NCBI GenBank assembly: GCA_000349905.1
Contig: KB722745.1
Span: 763,723 to 827,722, forward strand
DNA from: Volvariella volvacea V23
Lineage: Eukaryota; Basidiomycota; Agaricomycetes; Agaricales; Pluteaceae
DNA: 64,000 nt
Reading direction: 5' to 3'
In this document: positions 11,739-23,163 of the stretch, one piece after another
How positions within the stretch are numbered: the stretch's first letter is position 1
Layout of the letters: the number at the start of each line of letters is the position of its first letter
Made by a program: the position numbers and the translations under genes
Notes under the pieces: generated by a model
The model's input: the letters and a program-made list of their open reading frames with translations, nothing else
Told to the model about the DNA's origin: nothing
Databases searched by the model: none

Positions 11739-12804
11739 TTAGGCGCCCGCAATCGAGAGGGAGTGCCCCAAGTTGAAATCCTCATCGCTTCCAAAGCACA
11801 CCGATTCTACCAACTCCTCGCGCTTTTCCTTCTTCCGCCTTCTTTGCTCAAGTACCTTCTGCCCTCGTACCCAAAAGTCCTCCTTCCCTTCCGTGCCGTG
11901 TTGCCAATCGCGCGTTCCTCCTTTTGTTCCTACCGTTGCAAGCATAACCACCACCTTCTCTTCAGTCTTTTCGATCAGCCCTGTCAATCGTTTGCAGTAG
12001 GATTCGGGCAACTGGTTCCTAACAGCAAATCCATTATGACCCCAAGGCCACAGCACCAACAGTTCCAATTTCTCGCATTCCTCCAAAACCTTCGTGAGAA
12101 ACTCCATTGTGACCTTCTCCACGAATGCCAGGAACTTCAGTTCCTTCAGGCATGCAATGTTGTTTCCCTCCTCCCATGGAACATCTCGCATATACCCCAG
12201 AACTTCAAAATGCGTGAGGTGCTTGAATATTTCGTGGTTGAAATCGATCTTGGCTCTCTTGGCTCTGGACCTGAAAAGGTCCTGGAGGAAGATGCTGAGA
12301 CGAAGAAGGGGGGCGCGTGGGCGATAGTAAGGGGATATGTCGTCCAAGGATTCATTAGGTCGTGTAGCCACGTGTGATTCAAAGCAAGATAGTATGTGGC
12401 GCCCAGACACGCCAAGCCAGAGGGCAAGATCTTGTAGATTGGGAGATTGGGAAATCAAACGTGCTATGTTCTCTGAACTGACATCTCGGGGCACGAGAAG
12501 GTGTCGTACATGCTGCGCTCGTGAACTGGGGAGATGGGTGGGATGATGCTTATCGAGTATTAGGACTTCGTATTGAATAGGCTCCAACCTGAATATGTAA
12601 TGAGACGCGTGGTCTTTGTGATCAGCAACATAGAGCTAGCAGAACTCGGTTCGAAACAGCCAAACAGCCAAACACTTACCAGATGAGTACACGATGAGCT
12701 ACCCGCATTAGCTTTTTGATCACATTTCTGGCGCTTCGAGCGGCCATTTCAAATATGAGCCTCTCTAACTCTGGGGGAAGCCGAGGCTGCGAAGGATCCG
12801 CCAT
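11739..12804 (-). CDS. F-box-like family protein, intact
   Basis: complement(join(11739..12588,12680..12804)), 324 residues. Exon 1 encodes an F-box-like N-terminus (QPRLPPELERLIFEMAAR...LMRVAHRVLIW). The 91-bp intron splits the Trp codon TG|G, exactly as in all paralogues. Exon 2 carries the family pattern: LEPIQYEVLIL, HVRHLLVP, SQSPNLQDLALW, LLRLSIFLQDLF, IDFNHEIFKHLTHFEVL, WEEGNNIACLKELKFLAF, LEECEKLELLVLWPW and the C-terminal DFWVRGQKVLEQRR. F-box-like proteins usually recruit substrates to SCF ubiquitin ligases, but the F-box match is weak and no function is proven. It is the only intact copy in the minus-strand cluster. Closest paralogue by eye is the pseudogene at 16.0-17.1 kb (shared FGSDExFxLGH tail). 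Confidence 0.82.
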
Positions 12805-12952
12805 CGCCACCAAGGTGACAGTGGGTTCTAGACGTAGTGGTTGGGACTAAGCGTTAGACTCTCGCCGAGCTGTGCGGAAGTATTACTGCGTTGGATTGAC
12901 ATATCTGGCTATTACCCCTAAATTCCTGTTGCCTTTTATGGTATGCAATAAA

Positions 12953-14085
12953 TTAGTATTGGTCTGTTAGAATATTTCCCAACTGGAACTCCACAATGTC
13001 AAACCATTCCCCCAAATCTATCTCTGCATTCCAAAGGGTAGGCGCAGCTATAGGCCCTCTTCTCCGTTTAACAACAAGCTCGGCCCTTTCCCAGAAATCC
13101 AGCCCTCCCTCCGCGCCTCTGAACCAATATTGACGCCGATTTCCTATTTGTATATTTGTTACGACTCTATCCTCTGGTACTTCTTCTAGCGCTGCTGTCT
13201 CTCTCCCCCCTAAGCGCTGTACTCCAGGCGACCGCCTTAGCCTCCTCCTCACCTTTGGTAGCCGCTCGAAGAACCGCGCCTTGCGACGAACTCTAGCAAT
13301 AACTAGAACCTCCAACCCCTCGCACTCGCCCAAGCAATTCCTGATAAGGCCCATTGGAACTTGGGCAAATATATGATTATGAAACGCCAGATGCTTCAGG
13401 GACTTCAGACAACCGAATGTTTTGCTGTACCCGTTGTTCCCGTTCCACCTGATGCGCATGGCGATCCCGTCATCCAATACGTCTAGATGGGTTAAATCTC
13501 TGAGTGCCCAGTGGTTGAAGTCGACGTCCCCCTGTGGAAATAGCTCGACGAACGAGGCGCTGAGGCGGAGAAGGCCGTTGGGAACGGTGCGAAGGGGAGA
13601 GCGCAGCAATTGCATTAAATGTGGAAATGTACCCCGTGGAGGAAGACACCAAATTGCGAGGGGCTCAAGATTTGCGCATTGGGATATGACTGCACCCCAG
13701 GATAGGCCTCTGTCCTTTACATTGCACTCAGTCTTCATCTCTTGGATCACTGAATAGGGTAGTCAAGAGCAGCTGCCTGGTATGATGAGTCTTATCAGTG
13801 GTGAAACAAGGAGGATATGATTGACGGGTTGTGAGGACGCCAGCGTGAGGAACAAGTCGTAGAGCAACAATCTCGCACAGGATAGGTTCCATCCTAAGTT
13901 AATCATTGAAGGGACCTCAGCAAGTCCCACCATATCAGCGAAATAAGAACCGCCTACCAAGATCGCACACGACGTGCGACTTGCATTAGCACAAATAAGC
14001 TCTTCGTCCTGGAACTCCATGCAGCAAGCTCAAAGATGGCGCGTTCAAGCTCAGGTGGTAATCTTGGCTCAAGTGACAAGTCCAT
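12953..14085 (-). pseudogene. F-box-like family gene with one frameshift
   Basis: Exon 1 is 13958-14085: start Met, EPRLPPELERAIFELAA...VARRVRSW, with an in-frame stop just upstream fixing the start. The intron is 13894-13957 (GTAGGC...CTTAG) and again splits the Trp codon. Exon 2 begins MEPILCEIVAL and reads to HHTRQLLL near 13780, then reaches a stop; the homologous remainder (CANLEPLAIW, LLRLSASFVELF, VDFNHWALRDLTHLDVLDD, CLKSLKHLAFHN, DFWERAELVVKRRR) lies in the next frame from about 13750 to 12953. A one-base indel between ~13750 and 13790 is the simplest reading; an unrecognised extra intron or a sequencing error is possible. Confidence 0.7.
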
Positions 14086-14433
14086 GGGATCTCAGAACCA
14101 CCCAGTAGTCAATCGTGATCGATATCTCTGGATCACGTAGTGAGCTGGACTGAAATGGTCGACAGGAGGGGGCACCTACAAATAAGCAACTTGATGACTG
14201 GGGACGAAGCTGAGGAGAGTAGAAAAGTACCGAAACCAGCGTCGTCGCAACTTTTATTGTCACGACTCTACCTCGTGGCATAAAAATCAGATACGCAGTT
14301 TAGGGCCTATCTTCGGTTACACAGATGGAGCGGCGACGCCTATCGGACAGCCGCTATGCGTGTCGAGATTCTCAGCCAGAGGCGTAGTGGACCCCAGTAT
14401 CATCGTAAATATACAGTCCCGAAAGCCAAGGAT

Positions 14434-15584
14434 CTAAGGACCAACCATGTCAAACCACTTTCCTACAACCATTTCTTCACTCCAGTCGAAATCCGGAGCA
14501 CGTTCCCTCCGTTTGCCCTTCCTCCTTTGATGAACGATGTTCATAGCCCTGTCCCAGAAGTCGATCCCTTCTACTCCGCCTCTCATCCAATCATCTTCCC
14601 AAACTCCTCCGAGTCGACCTGATGAGGGATTAACCACAACTCTATCTTCTGGCAACTCCTCACTCAATATGACCTCGTTCCCTCTTGTACCCACGCTGCT
14701 CCGAGTCCGACTCTCTTTCCTCCTAAACATTGGCAGCTCTCTGAAGAGCGCCTCCTTTTTCCAAACATAACCAACAATGAGTACTTCCAATCCCTCGCAG
14801 TCACGCAAACCCTTTTTGATCAGGCCCACCCACGAGGGAATATCGATGCGATAGTGATGAAACGCCAGATACTTCAAGCTTTTCATGCAGTTAAAGTTGT
14901 TTTCTTCATTGTATCTGCTTTCCAACGCCACAATCTGATCCCCATAATCCAAAACTTCTAGGTGTGTCACACCCCTCAAGACATCGTGATTGAAGTCGAT
15001 GCTTGATCGGAGAACAATTCGCTGAGTGAGACGCTGAGACGAAGGATACCGGTACCGACTGTACGGAGAGGTGAGTGCAATATGTGGGTAAGCTGGAGTA
15101 GTCCCTGCTTTGGAGTGCTGGTCCAAATCGCGACGTCTTGCAGATTTGGGCAGCGTGAGATTATCTGCTGCGAAATTAGTGATGCGTTTTCGTCCGCACT
15201 CAGCGTTTGTGTGTCATTTGGCAGAGTGTACTGTAGGAGTAGGCGTTTTACGTAGTGGAATTGATCGCCAGAGGGGTAAGGTGTACGGGTATTCCGGGGC
15301 TTACGAGCGTACTCGGTTGCTTCTAGAACTAACATCTCGTAGAATATTGGTTGCAGCCTAGATGAATCCATGAAAAACACGGCATGAGGCTCCGGTCTTA
15401 AAGTAATCACCCACCAAGTTCGCACACGATGTGCCACTAGCATGAGTACAGGAAGCATTTTTCTCCTGGAACTGCGCGCGGCGACCACGAAGGTAATACG
15501 CTCGAGCTCTTGTGGCGATCGCGGCTCCAAAGGCGGGTTTCCTACTATCAGTGCTGACATAGGATGGGACTTTGCTGTCTTCAA
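14434..15584 (-). pseudogene. F-box-like family gene with one frameshift
   Basis: Exon 1 (ends 15415) encodes EPRSPQELERITFVVAAR...LMLVAHRVRTW. The 57-bp intron 15358-15414 (GTGGGT...CTAG) has no stop and keeps frame, so it can look like coding sequence. Exon 2 encodes LQPIFYEMLVL, FHYVKRLLLQ, ISRCPNLQDVAIW and LRLSVSLSELFSDQ. Near 15001-15005 the frame shifts by one base: the expected IDFNHDVLRGVTHLEVLD continues in another frame to 14434, with CMKSLKYLAFHHY, LPMFR and a C-terminal IDFWDRAMNIVHQRR. Either the first Met (15584) or one 24 bases downstream could start. Only one lesion is seen, so a base-call error would make it a normal gene. Confidence 0.72.
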
Positions 15585-16030
15585 GTTGGTCTTGTATAGC
15601 GATTAGCAAACCCAGACAAGGATTTATGTAAGGGAGCAACACTGAGGGTGTGAATTAAGCCGTGTGCCACGGCAGATTCCGTCTCATCCTACTTACTGTA
15701 GTTGCGAATTTAGGAGATTCTAGCCAACTCCACACTTCAAATCGTCACTATGATGTCTTTACGCAGAATAATTTTTAGAGCTGGTATTATCGGGTTGCAA
15801 TATCAAAACTATAATCGCGATAATCATGGCTCAAGTATAATGTACGTCTGCCGCTTCAAGCAGGTTTTGTAAATATCAGCGGTACTGCTGTAGATGCCAG
15901 CAAAGAGTGGCATCGTCTGCAAGGTTCTATGTACGATTGCCCCCGACATCGATGCGGGATGGATTTATTTTGTGGATTTGGATAAATCGACCGGCACGCT
16001 ATCCCATTTGGCTTGAACACGGGCCATGAA

Positions 16031-17145
16031 CTACACTTGCATTGAGAAGAAGTGTCCTAACTCAAAACCCTCGTCGCTCCCAAAGTGCGCAGAACCCGCC
16101 AAGAGCCCTTTATTCATCTTCTGTATTTCTTTCCCTCTTTTTCTCTGTTCAAGCACCCTTTGTCCCCGTACCCAAAAATCATTTCTGCCCTCTGTACCTC
16201 ACCCAATCGCGTATCCCGCCCTTTACCCCAGTCGTTGCAAGCATCACAACTCTCTCTTCAATATCCTCGATATCCCCCGTCGATTTTCTCGTGATATATC
16301 TCGGCAGCTGCCTCGTGACAGCACCCCCATTCCGTTCCCAGGGCCACAATATCAGCAACTCGAGCTTTTCACATTCCTCCAATATCCTCGTGACCGTCTC
16401 CATCGGGACCCACTCCACAAAAGCCAAAAACCTCATATTCTTCAGACAGGCAAAGTTGTTGCCTTCTTCCCATGCAACGTCCTGTAGACCCCCAAAACCT
16501 CAAAGTGCGTGAGATGCTTGAATATCTCGTGATTGAAGTTGATCTTTCCCACGGATTCGAAAAACTCCTGGACGAAAATGCTGAGGCGGAGAAGGGGAAC
16601 TCGGTGTGGAGGGTTGAAGGTGGGAGGGAGTAGCTCTGTGTTGGTGCTAGTGTCGTTCGAGTGCTCGCCACCGGCAGCGCTGGTGCTAGCAGGGGATTCA
16701 AAGCAAGACAATACGCACTCTCCCGATACGTCGCACCACAAAGCAAGGTCCTGTTAATTTGGAGAACGAGAAATCAAATATGGTATAGAACCTGTATCCT
16801 GATTCTCGGGCACGAGCAAGTGCCGGATATGGTGCATCCGCGCGGTGGGCGGGTACCTGCCCCAGCGACTCTCTGCGCCATAGATGAACACCACTTCAAA
16901 CGGGATGGGTTCTAGCCTTGATGCGCGAAAAGACCAGTTAGGACACAGCAAATGGACGAGCCACAGCAGTTCGGCAAAGTCTTTCAGGAAAAAGACGCTG
17001 GCACTTATCAGACGCGCACACGATGCGCTACTCGCGCCAGCTTGGGGATTTGGTCCCTGAAGCTTCGGGCGGCCATCTCGAATACGAGTCTCTCCAGTTC
17101 CGGAGGAAGCCTGGGCAGCAAAGGGTTCTCCGAGTCCGTGGTCAT
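16031..17145 (-). pseudogene. F-box-like family gene, multiply broken
   Basis: The homologous body runs from Met at 17145 to a stop at 16031. Lesions: (1) the intron donor after the VRVW motif is AT instead of GT (17008-17007, reading TG|ATAAGT); (2) a Leu codon in the SPNLQDLALW motif has become TAA (16754-16756); (3) a one-base shift at a run of Gs around 16490, splitting HFEVLG from WEEGNNFACLK; (4) another shift near 16180-16195 before NDFWVRGQRVLEQR. The true C-terminal frame still ends FGSDEGFELGHFF, matching the intact copy at 11.7 kb. It is a clear pseudogene of that copy's closest relative. Confidence 0.88.
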
Positions 17146-17964
17146 GCTCGTTCGAGTTTAGCGCCGGAATGGAATCTGTTCTGTGCTGGTGATGTGATGG
17201 TTCGGGTTTAACGTTCAACTATTGGCCACCAGTGGCGGCGCAGGAGCATAATGGTGAGCACCTCTCAATAGGCATGGTACAACCCCCCAAAAACAAGGCA
17301 AAATTGCAGAGAAGTATCAAAAGGAAGTAGCGGATTGTGTACATTCTCAAACAGTCGACATGGGTAGCAAAAGAGGGTGCTCTCACTCAAAACCGATGGG
17401 CAGCAAACCAGTAAGGGAATTTCGGCATTGAAGGCTCCAACAGCGGATCCCATCCATCGCAAGACAGCCCATCGGTCGATACATCAAACAAAAGCTGCGG
17501 AGTCATGTCACATTGGAGTGGGAGGTTCCTCTTCAGACGGATTTTGGGAGACCTGCTCCGAAAGTCCGGAATTTTCGCCACCTGTAGTGAACATTCCAAT
17601 TTCCGCATCTGATGACCGTAGAAGTGAATCCGTATTAAGGCCAACAAATCAAGTGTCAATAGCTGCAATCCCTTCTTGAGTGCGCGTCACTCACCTGAAG
17701 CCGTTGTGGCATGGGACAATATACTTGAACGGCTATGTTCACGATGCTTGCGTGCACAAAAACCTAACTTTCTTCCTGGCTTCCGCGGTACAATCCTCGA
17801 GTTCTGATCCCAATGGCACTGACGGAAATCTGTAATCCTTTCAGGTGAAAACAACGAGAATCAATTCCTACCTCGAGATGTGACTTTTTGCATTGGTCAC
17901 ACGTTTGTTTACTTCCGGGTTCACTTCCGAGTCCACTGCACTATAACAATTCTTAGTATTTACA
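17146..17964. other. Intergenic, no gene seen
   Basis: Open frames of about 95-100 codons exist on both strands near 17380-17680 but overlap each other, match no family I know and have no splice partners. No gene is supported. Confidence 0.5.
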
Positions 17965-18539
17965 TCATGTGCAATGCTGTGGAGACTTCACTTTAATTTT
18001 CTTCCTTTGACAAGTTTTACACCTGAGCGAAAATGGTGCCTCTATAGTCGAACTTCCTGGAACTATAGTCGAACTTCCTAGAGACTCTTCAGGGAGTTGA
18101 GGTGGTTTTGAAAACTTGGATTGGTCTCCTTCAAGGAGGTACGAAATGACCTTAATAGACTGGCCTTGTAGCTTGACAATATAAGACCGTTTGACCATTG
18201 TTGCCGTTGTTGATCCGGAGTGGAGGCGCTCGTACACCCTGGTGTAGCCGTCTTTCTTAAAACGATGTACTATTATGTCCACAACGATTAAATTCACAAC
18301 GATTAAATTCAACTCAAATCGCATAATAATATGGACGAACCCAGTTTCCAATCACGATATTCGTCACAATATCTTTTGGAACTGATCACCACGGTTCCAC
18401 TTTGAACTGCAGAGCGCCCTGCAACAGCTTTAAGAATCCCATGTTCCAAAGCAGTGACAATATTTCGGGCATCTTCAGGTGTAGTAACTTCTACAGCATT
18501 TAGAAAAGAGGGAACAGGGCTGACGAAACTATGAGGCAT
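17965..18539 (-). pseudogene. Possible degenerate WOPR (Gti1/Pac2)-like remnant
   Basis: Two overlapping minus-strand frames. The first (from Met at 18539) has TPEDARNIVTALEHGIL, RSAVQSGTVVI and KRYCDEYRDWKLGSSI, in the order seen in the first half of Gti1/Pac2 regulators (a two-helix start, SGxVxV, a KRWTDG-like segment). The second frame (to 17965) has VKRSYIVKLQGQSIKVISYL and PPQLPE, resembling the second WOPR block. A frame change is needed near 18310-18350, beside a 14-15-bp tandem repeat of 'atttaatcgttgtg'. The match is weak and from memory of the family; it could be an unrelated orphan. Confidence 0.33.
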
Positions 18540-19802
18540 AACAGCTTCAGAGTGGTACGTCCTCAACAGGGCGAGGTGTTGGAAACGATGAATGTGACGC
18601 GATATACATGTCACAGCACAGTTACACTGGCCCGCAAAAGTAATGCACCACGTGGCGCGATCTGGCCATGCCATGTCCACAACTGACGGAATGCATGCAA
18701 CGGTTTGGATTTTTGCTGATGCGTAAGGAAGTCGGACATCACGGAAATTGTAATGGCATGCATTTCTGTTAACGTTATATCTAGTAACCTCCTATAAATT
18801 CGTAATAAAACATTGTAAAAGAAATAACACCAAGAAAAAAAAAATCGGGGATAAGCGGATTGCAAGTCGACGGCGAGAGCTGAGCTGAATCAATAATACC
18901 GAAATTCGAAAAGGGAAAACGAATCATTGTCGTAACAGATTTATATCAAAAAAAAAGCAAATACCGTTATCATCAACGTTAACCTCGAAGTATACTTGTA
19001 CACAGATACAAAAAGGGGTGAATATAACGGAACGTGACAAGGATCGCTAGGTGATACTAGTGAAAAGATCAATGAGTTGAAATATATCCAAACGAGATCC
19101 GAGGGGTGAAAAGGAGGGAAAAAAGGGGGATGTCAGCAGTGGTGGTGATGACGAAACTGACAGTTTGGGGGATCGTAATCAAACAAACACACAAACGAGA
19201 TGGACGTAATGAAATAATATGGCACACACACACAACCCATCAGAGCGAGGCGGGTGGTTAGGGGGATGGATACGCAAGTACAAGATGGAAACGAAAAAGG
19301 GGGGAGAAAGGTGGTACGAGGTTGGTGGTGGTGCTGTTTGTGTTTGAAATAGTACAAAAAGGTTACATACATTCGTGTAAAAATAACAGCGTCCAATCAT
19401 AGGATGTCCTTAGGAAATAAAGAAATTGAGGATTGCGGATTAGGAGGGATACAGGGGGTCGAGAGGAGAAGGGAAGTGGGGGTAGTAGGTGCGTGTACTG
19501 ATGGCGCCTTGACCAAAACCGAAAGAAAAGGGAAAGAAAGGAGAAATAAGCTCAAAAAGTGGTGACCGGTGAAAATTGCGCAGGTTCAGGTTGAGACTTC
19601 TTGTTCATAACAGATGCGATTCAATGTTGTCGTGATTGACTGTGCTTCGGGGGAAAAAACGTGCTGATGCTGTTATCCAATGTTGCTGAGATGCGTTGTG
19701 TTGGTTGAAAATTACGTAGATGCCAAGGTTCCTCATTCATTTCCTTTGAGCCAGCCGAATGCGGTGAGGGGGCATGTATGCGCTGGGACGAAGACCAAGG
19801 CC
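18540..19802. other. Intergenic, low-complexity
   Basis: Purine-rich, low-complexity sequence with G-runs and short CA repeats, 3' of the C2H2 gene. It probably includes that gene's 3' UTR. No gene is supported. Confidence 0.5.
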
Positions 19803-22351
19803 TCAGTCCATATCCATTTCCATCTCCATACCGTCCCACTCTTGCGCCTTGACGCTACTCTTCTTGGCTTTGGTCCTTCCGGTCCCAACCTTCTGGGTAG
19901 AACTCATGATCTCGTCCTCGTCCATCTCGAATTCGTCCTCCTCTCGGACACTAAACCCTCCAAAGTCGTCGTCCGTCTCTTCCCTCTTCCACCTCCTCAT
20001 GACGCCCCTACCGCTTCTTCCTCGGCCACCAATGCTGATTCCGTAGCGATAGTCGCTGTATGCACCTTCCCTGTCGTAACTGATGCTTCGGCCACGTTGT
20101 CCATGAGCTTCCTCGTCATCTTCATCACCCTCAATATCAACATCAATACTCTCCCCTTCTTCTCCAGAGGCAGAAGCAGACAATGACATAGACGGCGACC
20201 CTCCAGAAGCAGACCCAGACCTTGATCTACTCGTCCCCTTCCCAGAGCCTACGCCATTGACACCATTGCTTGAATGACCATCACTGCGACTGCTAGTACG
20301 TTCAGCAGAGGGTGCACCGTAATATCCTCCCGAAGATTGATAGGAATACGCTCCAGGTGTGCCATAAGAAAACGACGACGAATACGAGTGAGCACCCCAC
20401 GACTCGGAGATTGCGCTTGTGGGATTCCTATATGACCCGAAGGGGTCGTGGTGGCTGACACCACTGCCAGCATAGATGGGTACAGGAACAGGTTGTGTAG
20501 CCGTGGAGGTGGCAGTGGGCGCATTATCGAGGGAAGCCGATGATGTGTTCGGAACACCAACTAACCCGGGTCTCACTTGAGAATTCGTAGAAACAGGGAT
20601 GGTGTAGTCGTGTAAACGCGGTCCTGTACTTGACGCTCTACCAAAATTAGACTGGGCGGGTACCGAGCTTGACACCGGATACGTTGAGTACGAGGATGGC
20701 GTGCTGCCGTTGTCATTGGTGGCGTTCGCATGGCTGTTTCCGTTGGCCGAGGATGAGGAGGCGGAAAAGGTTGCACCTTCAGGAGGTGGGAGCGTGCCAC
20801 CGGATAAGAATGATGGCCAAAGGGAGCGATCTTCAGGAAGTGATGTGCCCGTCTTAGGCGAGAGGTGTGAAAGGATTGCGGCCGCCTGGAAGATGGTAAG
20901 AACTAAGATTAACCATGCCGCCCGTGCCTATCAAATGAAAGAAGAAAGGTGCGGTAAACGAACCTCTAATAACTGTACTTGTTGGTGTTTGCTCAATACA
21001 AACTTGGATGCTTCGCGCCAATGAGGTGTGTGTTCCCAACGATGTTTAATTAAACAAGAGGGGTGGCGGTAGATCTGTCAAAAATGAAATGGTAGGGTGA
21101 GCTGCCGAAATTCAATAGAGCAGCAATAGCAGCGAGAAAACAATCCCGATAAAAGTAAGCGAGGATCCATCTGACACGAATCATAGGCCATAAGACGACC
21201 CTCTAGAAAATTTATCCAGAAGAATAACGCAAGAAAATGATGCGGGGATAGCAGAAACAAACAAAAAGGCTCTGCAAACGTGCGTATTTACCTTGGAACA
21301 GCTTTCGCACTTGTGATCCACACCTCGTTTCTTGTACTTGCCGTTGGCAATTGGGATGGGTATTGATGCTGACATGGAAGCTTGACCTCCAGCAGAAGAG
21401 CTATCCTCTCCAGCTCCAGGACTCGTCGAAAAATTCACTGGACCATCGTTATCGGTTGCGGAACTAATGGAGATAGCATTGGCATCTCCAATCGCAGTCT
21501 GGGTTGACGACGAAGGATGAGCTTGCAGCGCCGCAGCACCGTTCAACGATTGGGGCAAATGTGATCCTGCCGCGACAGAAGGTGATGTTGAGAGTGACAA
21601 AGACGCCAACGACAATGCCGCTGTGGCCGAATTGGAGAGTGATGCTGGTCTGGAGTGGGGGAGAAAAACATCAAAGAATTTCCAAAAGAGGAAATCATTC
21701 CCAATGTGACAAAATTAGCAAGGTCAGATGCGGGCTCTTGTGTTGTTTTAGTAGGGGAAAGTTGAAACGAAAAATAATCGGATGTATGAAAACGAGAGAA
21801 ATTCGAAATGATGGGGGTTGAATTGTATACTGATGAGTGTCGTATGATAGACGCATGGGGTGACACAACAAGAGAAACGTCAAGAAAAATGTTGAAAGGA
21901 TGGAAACAGCCCATCCACAGGGACGATAATAGAGGGAGACCAAAGGGCGAGGTCAAAGGACTTACGAAGGACGACTGGCCGCATCTCTAGCGTCACTCAA
22001 CCTCCTTCTAGCCTTCCCAGTCGATGAGAGACGACGATGCTGCTTATAGCCAGGGACACCCCCGACACTTGGACTCATAGGCGAAGTTGAGGAGTATGGG
22101 GGACCGTTCAGGTTCGAGCTGGGGTTGGGGTAAGTGGTTGATCCCGCAGCATGAGGCCCAGGATTGTTGATAGACACAGGCATGGCAGATGCAGCTGCCA
22201 TTGACAACGATAGCAAGCTTGCAATGGCGCTGTCTGGATGGCGCTATTGGACCACAAAAAAGTAGATGGTGCTGCATTAATAATGTTCACATTGACGAGG
22301 CATTAGACCAACCTCTTCGGCGGGTGGAGGACTAGCAACGTTAGTGGCCAT
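19803..22351 (-). CDS. C2H2 zinc-finger protein (putative regulator)
   Basis: Five exons: complement(join(19803..20885,20964..21074,21292..21649,21966..22243,22313..22351)), 622 residues, all phases consistent. Residues 1-13 (MATNVASPPPAEE) form a tiny first exon. A Ser/Ala-rich N-terminal half leads to one C2H2 finger split by an intron: Cys220, Cys223 | His236, His240 (CESC...HRWEH). It is followed by TPHWREASKF and KHQQVQLLEAAAILSHL, a block I know from basidiomycete proteins of this type. The C-terminal half is disordered: Ser/Gly-rich, an acidic tract (DVDIEGDEDDEEA) and a KKSSVKAQEWDG end. It is likely a nuclear DNA-binding regulator; targets are unknown. Introns of 217 and 316 bp are long for this window. 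Confidence 0.85.
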
Positions 22352-23163
22352 TGGGATTGCAGTTGAGGGTGGAGGACGAGGGAGCAAGTAGATGGTGGTT
22401 CAGAAAGAGGAGAGGGAGGACAAGAACATAGTCAAGGACAAGGAGCGAGCAGTTCTGGATGACTGAAATCCAATTCAGCCACAGCCGCCGCATGTCCTTT
22501 ATTATTTTTATTTTATCAATTAATTATTGGCTCATTAATTATATTCCTTGCCTTTTCCGGCGTTCTCACCTCGCCCCACCGACATTCCCTCCATTAAGCT
22601 CCCTCGGGCTCTCCTATGCAAAAAAATCTGCAGAGCTCTCGCAGGGGCTGTGGAGGGAGAAGATTCGAGAATGGCGAAAAAAATGGCCAACCTGCCCACG
22701 AAATCCAGACTCGCCATGCCACAAAGGAGGCCAAGACCTGAGGACCTGGACAGACTTTGTTTGCCACAAATTCTCGATTCGCCGCCTTTTCAGCGGGGTT
22801 ATGACATGTTGCATGCGCACGCTAAACATTACATGAACTGTACAGGTGATTATCCTCCTGACTCCTGCTGTACAGTACTTTCCCCAAAAAGTTTTGGTCC
22901 CAACCCAACCTTCTCCCAACCCTGCCCCACACGCCCAAAAATTATCGATGCGACCGGCAGGTGGGTGTGAGGTCGGGTGTACGTACGCGGGTGTTATCAT
23001 CTGATACGATAAACCCCACCACGCTAATAGAGATTATGACGCCCTGATTACGATCACGAATCCCTGCCCCGCCTTCTGTCGCGCCCTTCCTAAAAAGCTT
23101 AAGCTTCCGCCCCCTCTGCCGAGCTTCGACAGGTCCCCATAGCGTAATTCCCCCACGCCCCAT
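22352..23163. other. Intergenic, probable promoter of the C2H2 gene
   Basis: About 0.8 kb upstream of the C2H2 start and downstream of the F-box gene's stop. Overlapping frames of up to 140 codons on both strands show no family features. AT-rich stretches near 22500-22550 could belong to the core promoter, but no element is assigned. Confidence 0.5.

Noticed and set aside
11658..12427. Long plus-strand ORF of 239 codons
   Set aside because: It lies antisense to the intact F-box-like gene and is a shadow of its codon pattern.
22459..23000. Overlapping ORFs of 125-140 codons on both strands
   Set aside because: They are mirror frames of the same sequence without family features; the region is better seen as promoter of the C2H2 gene.
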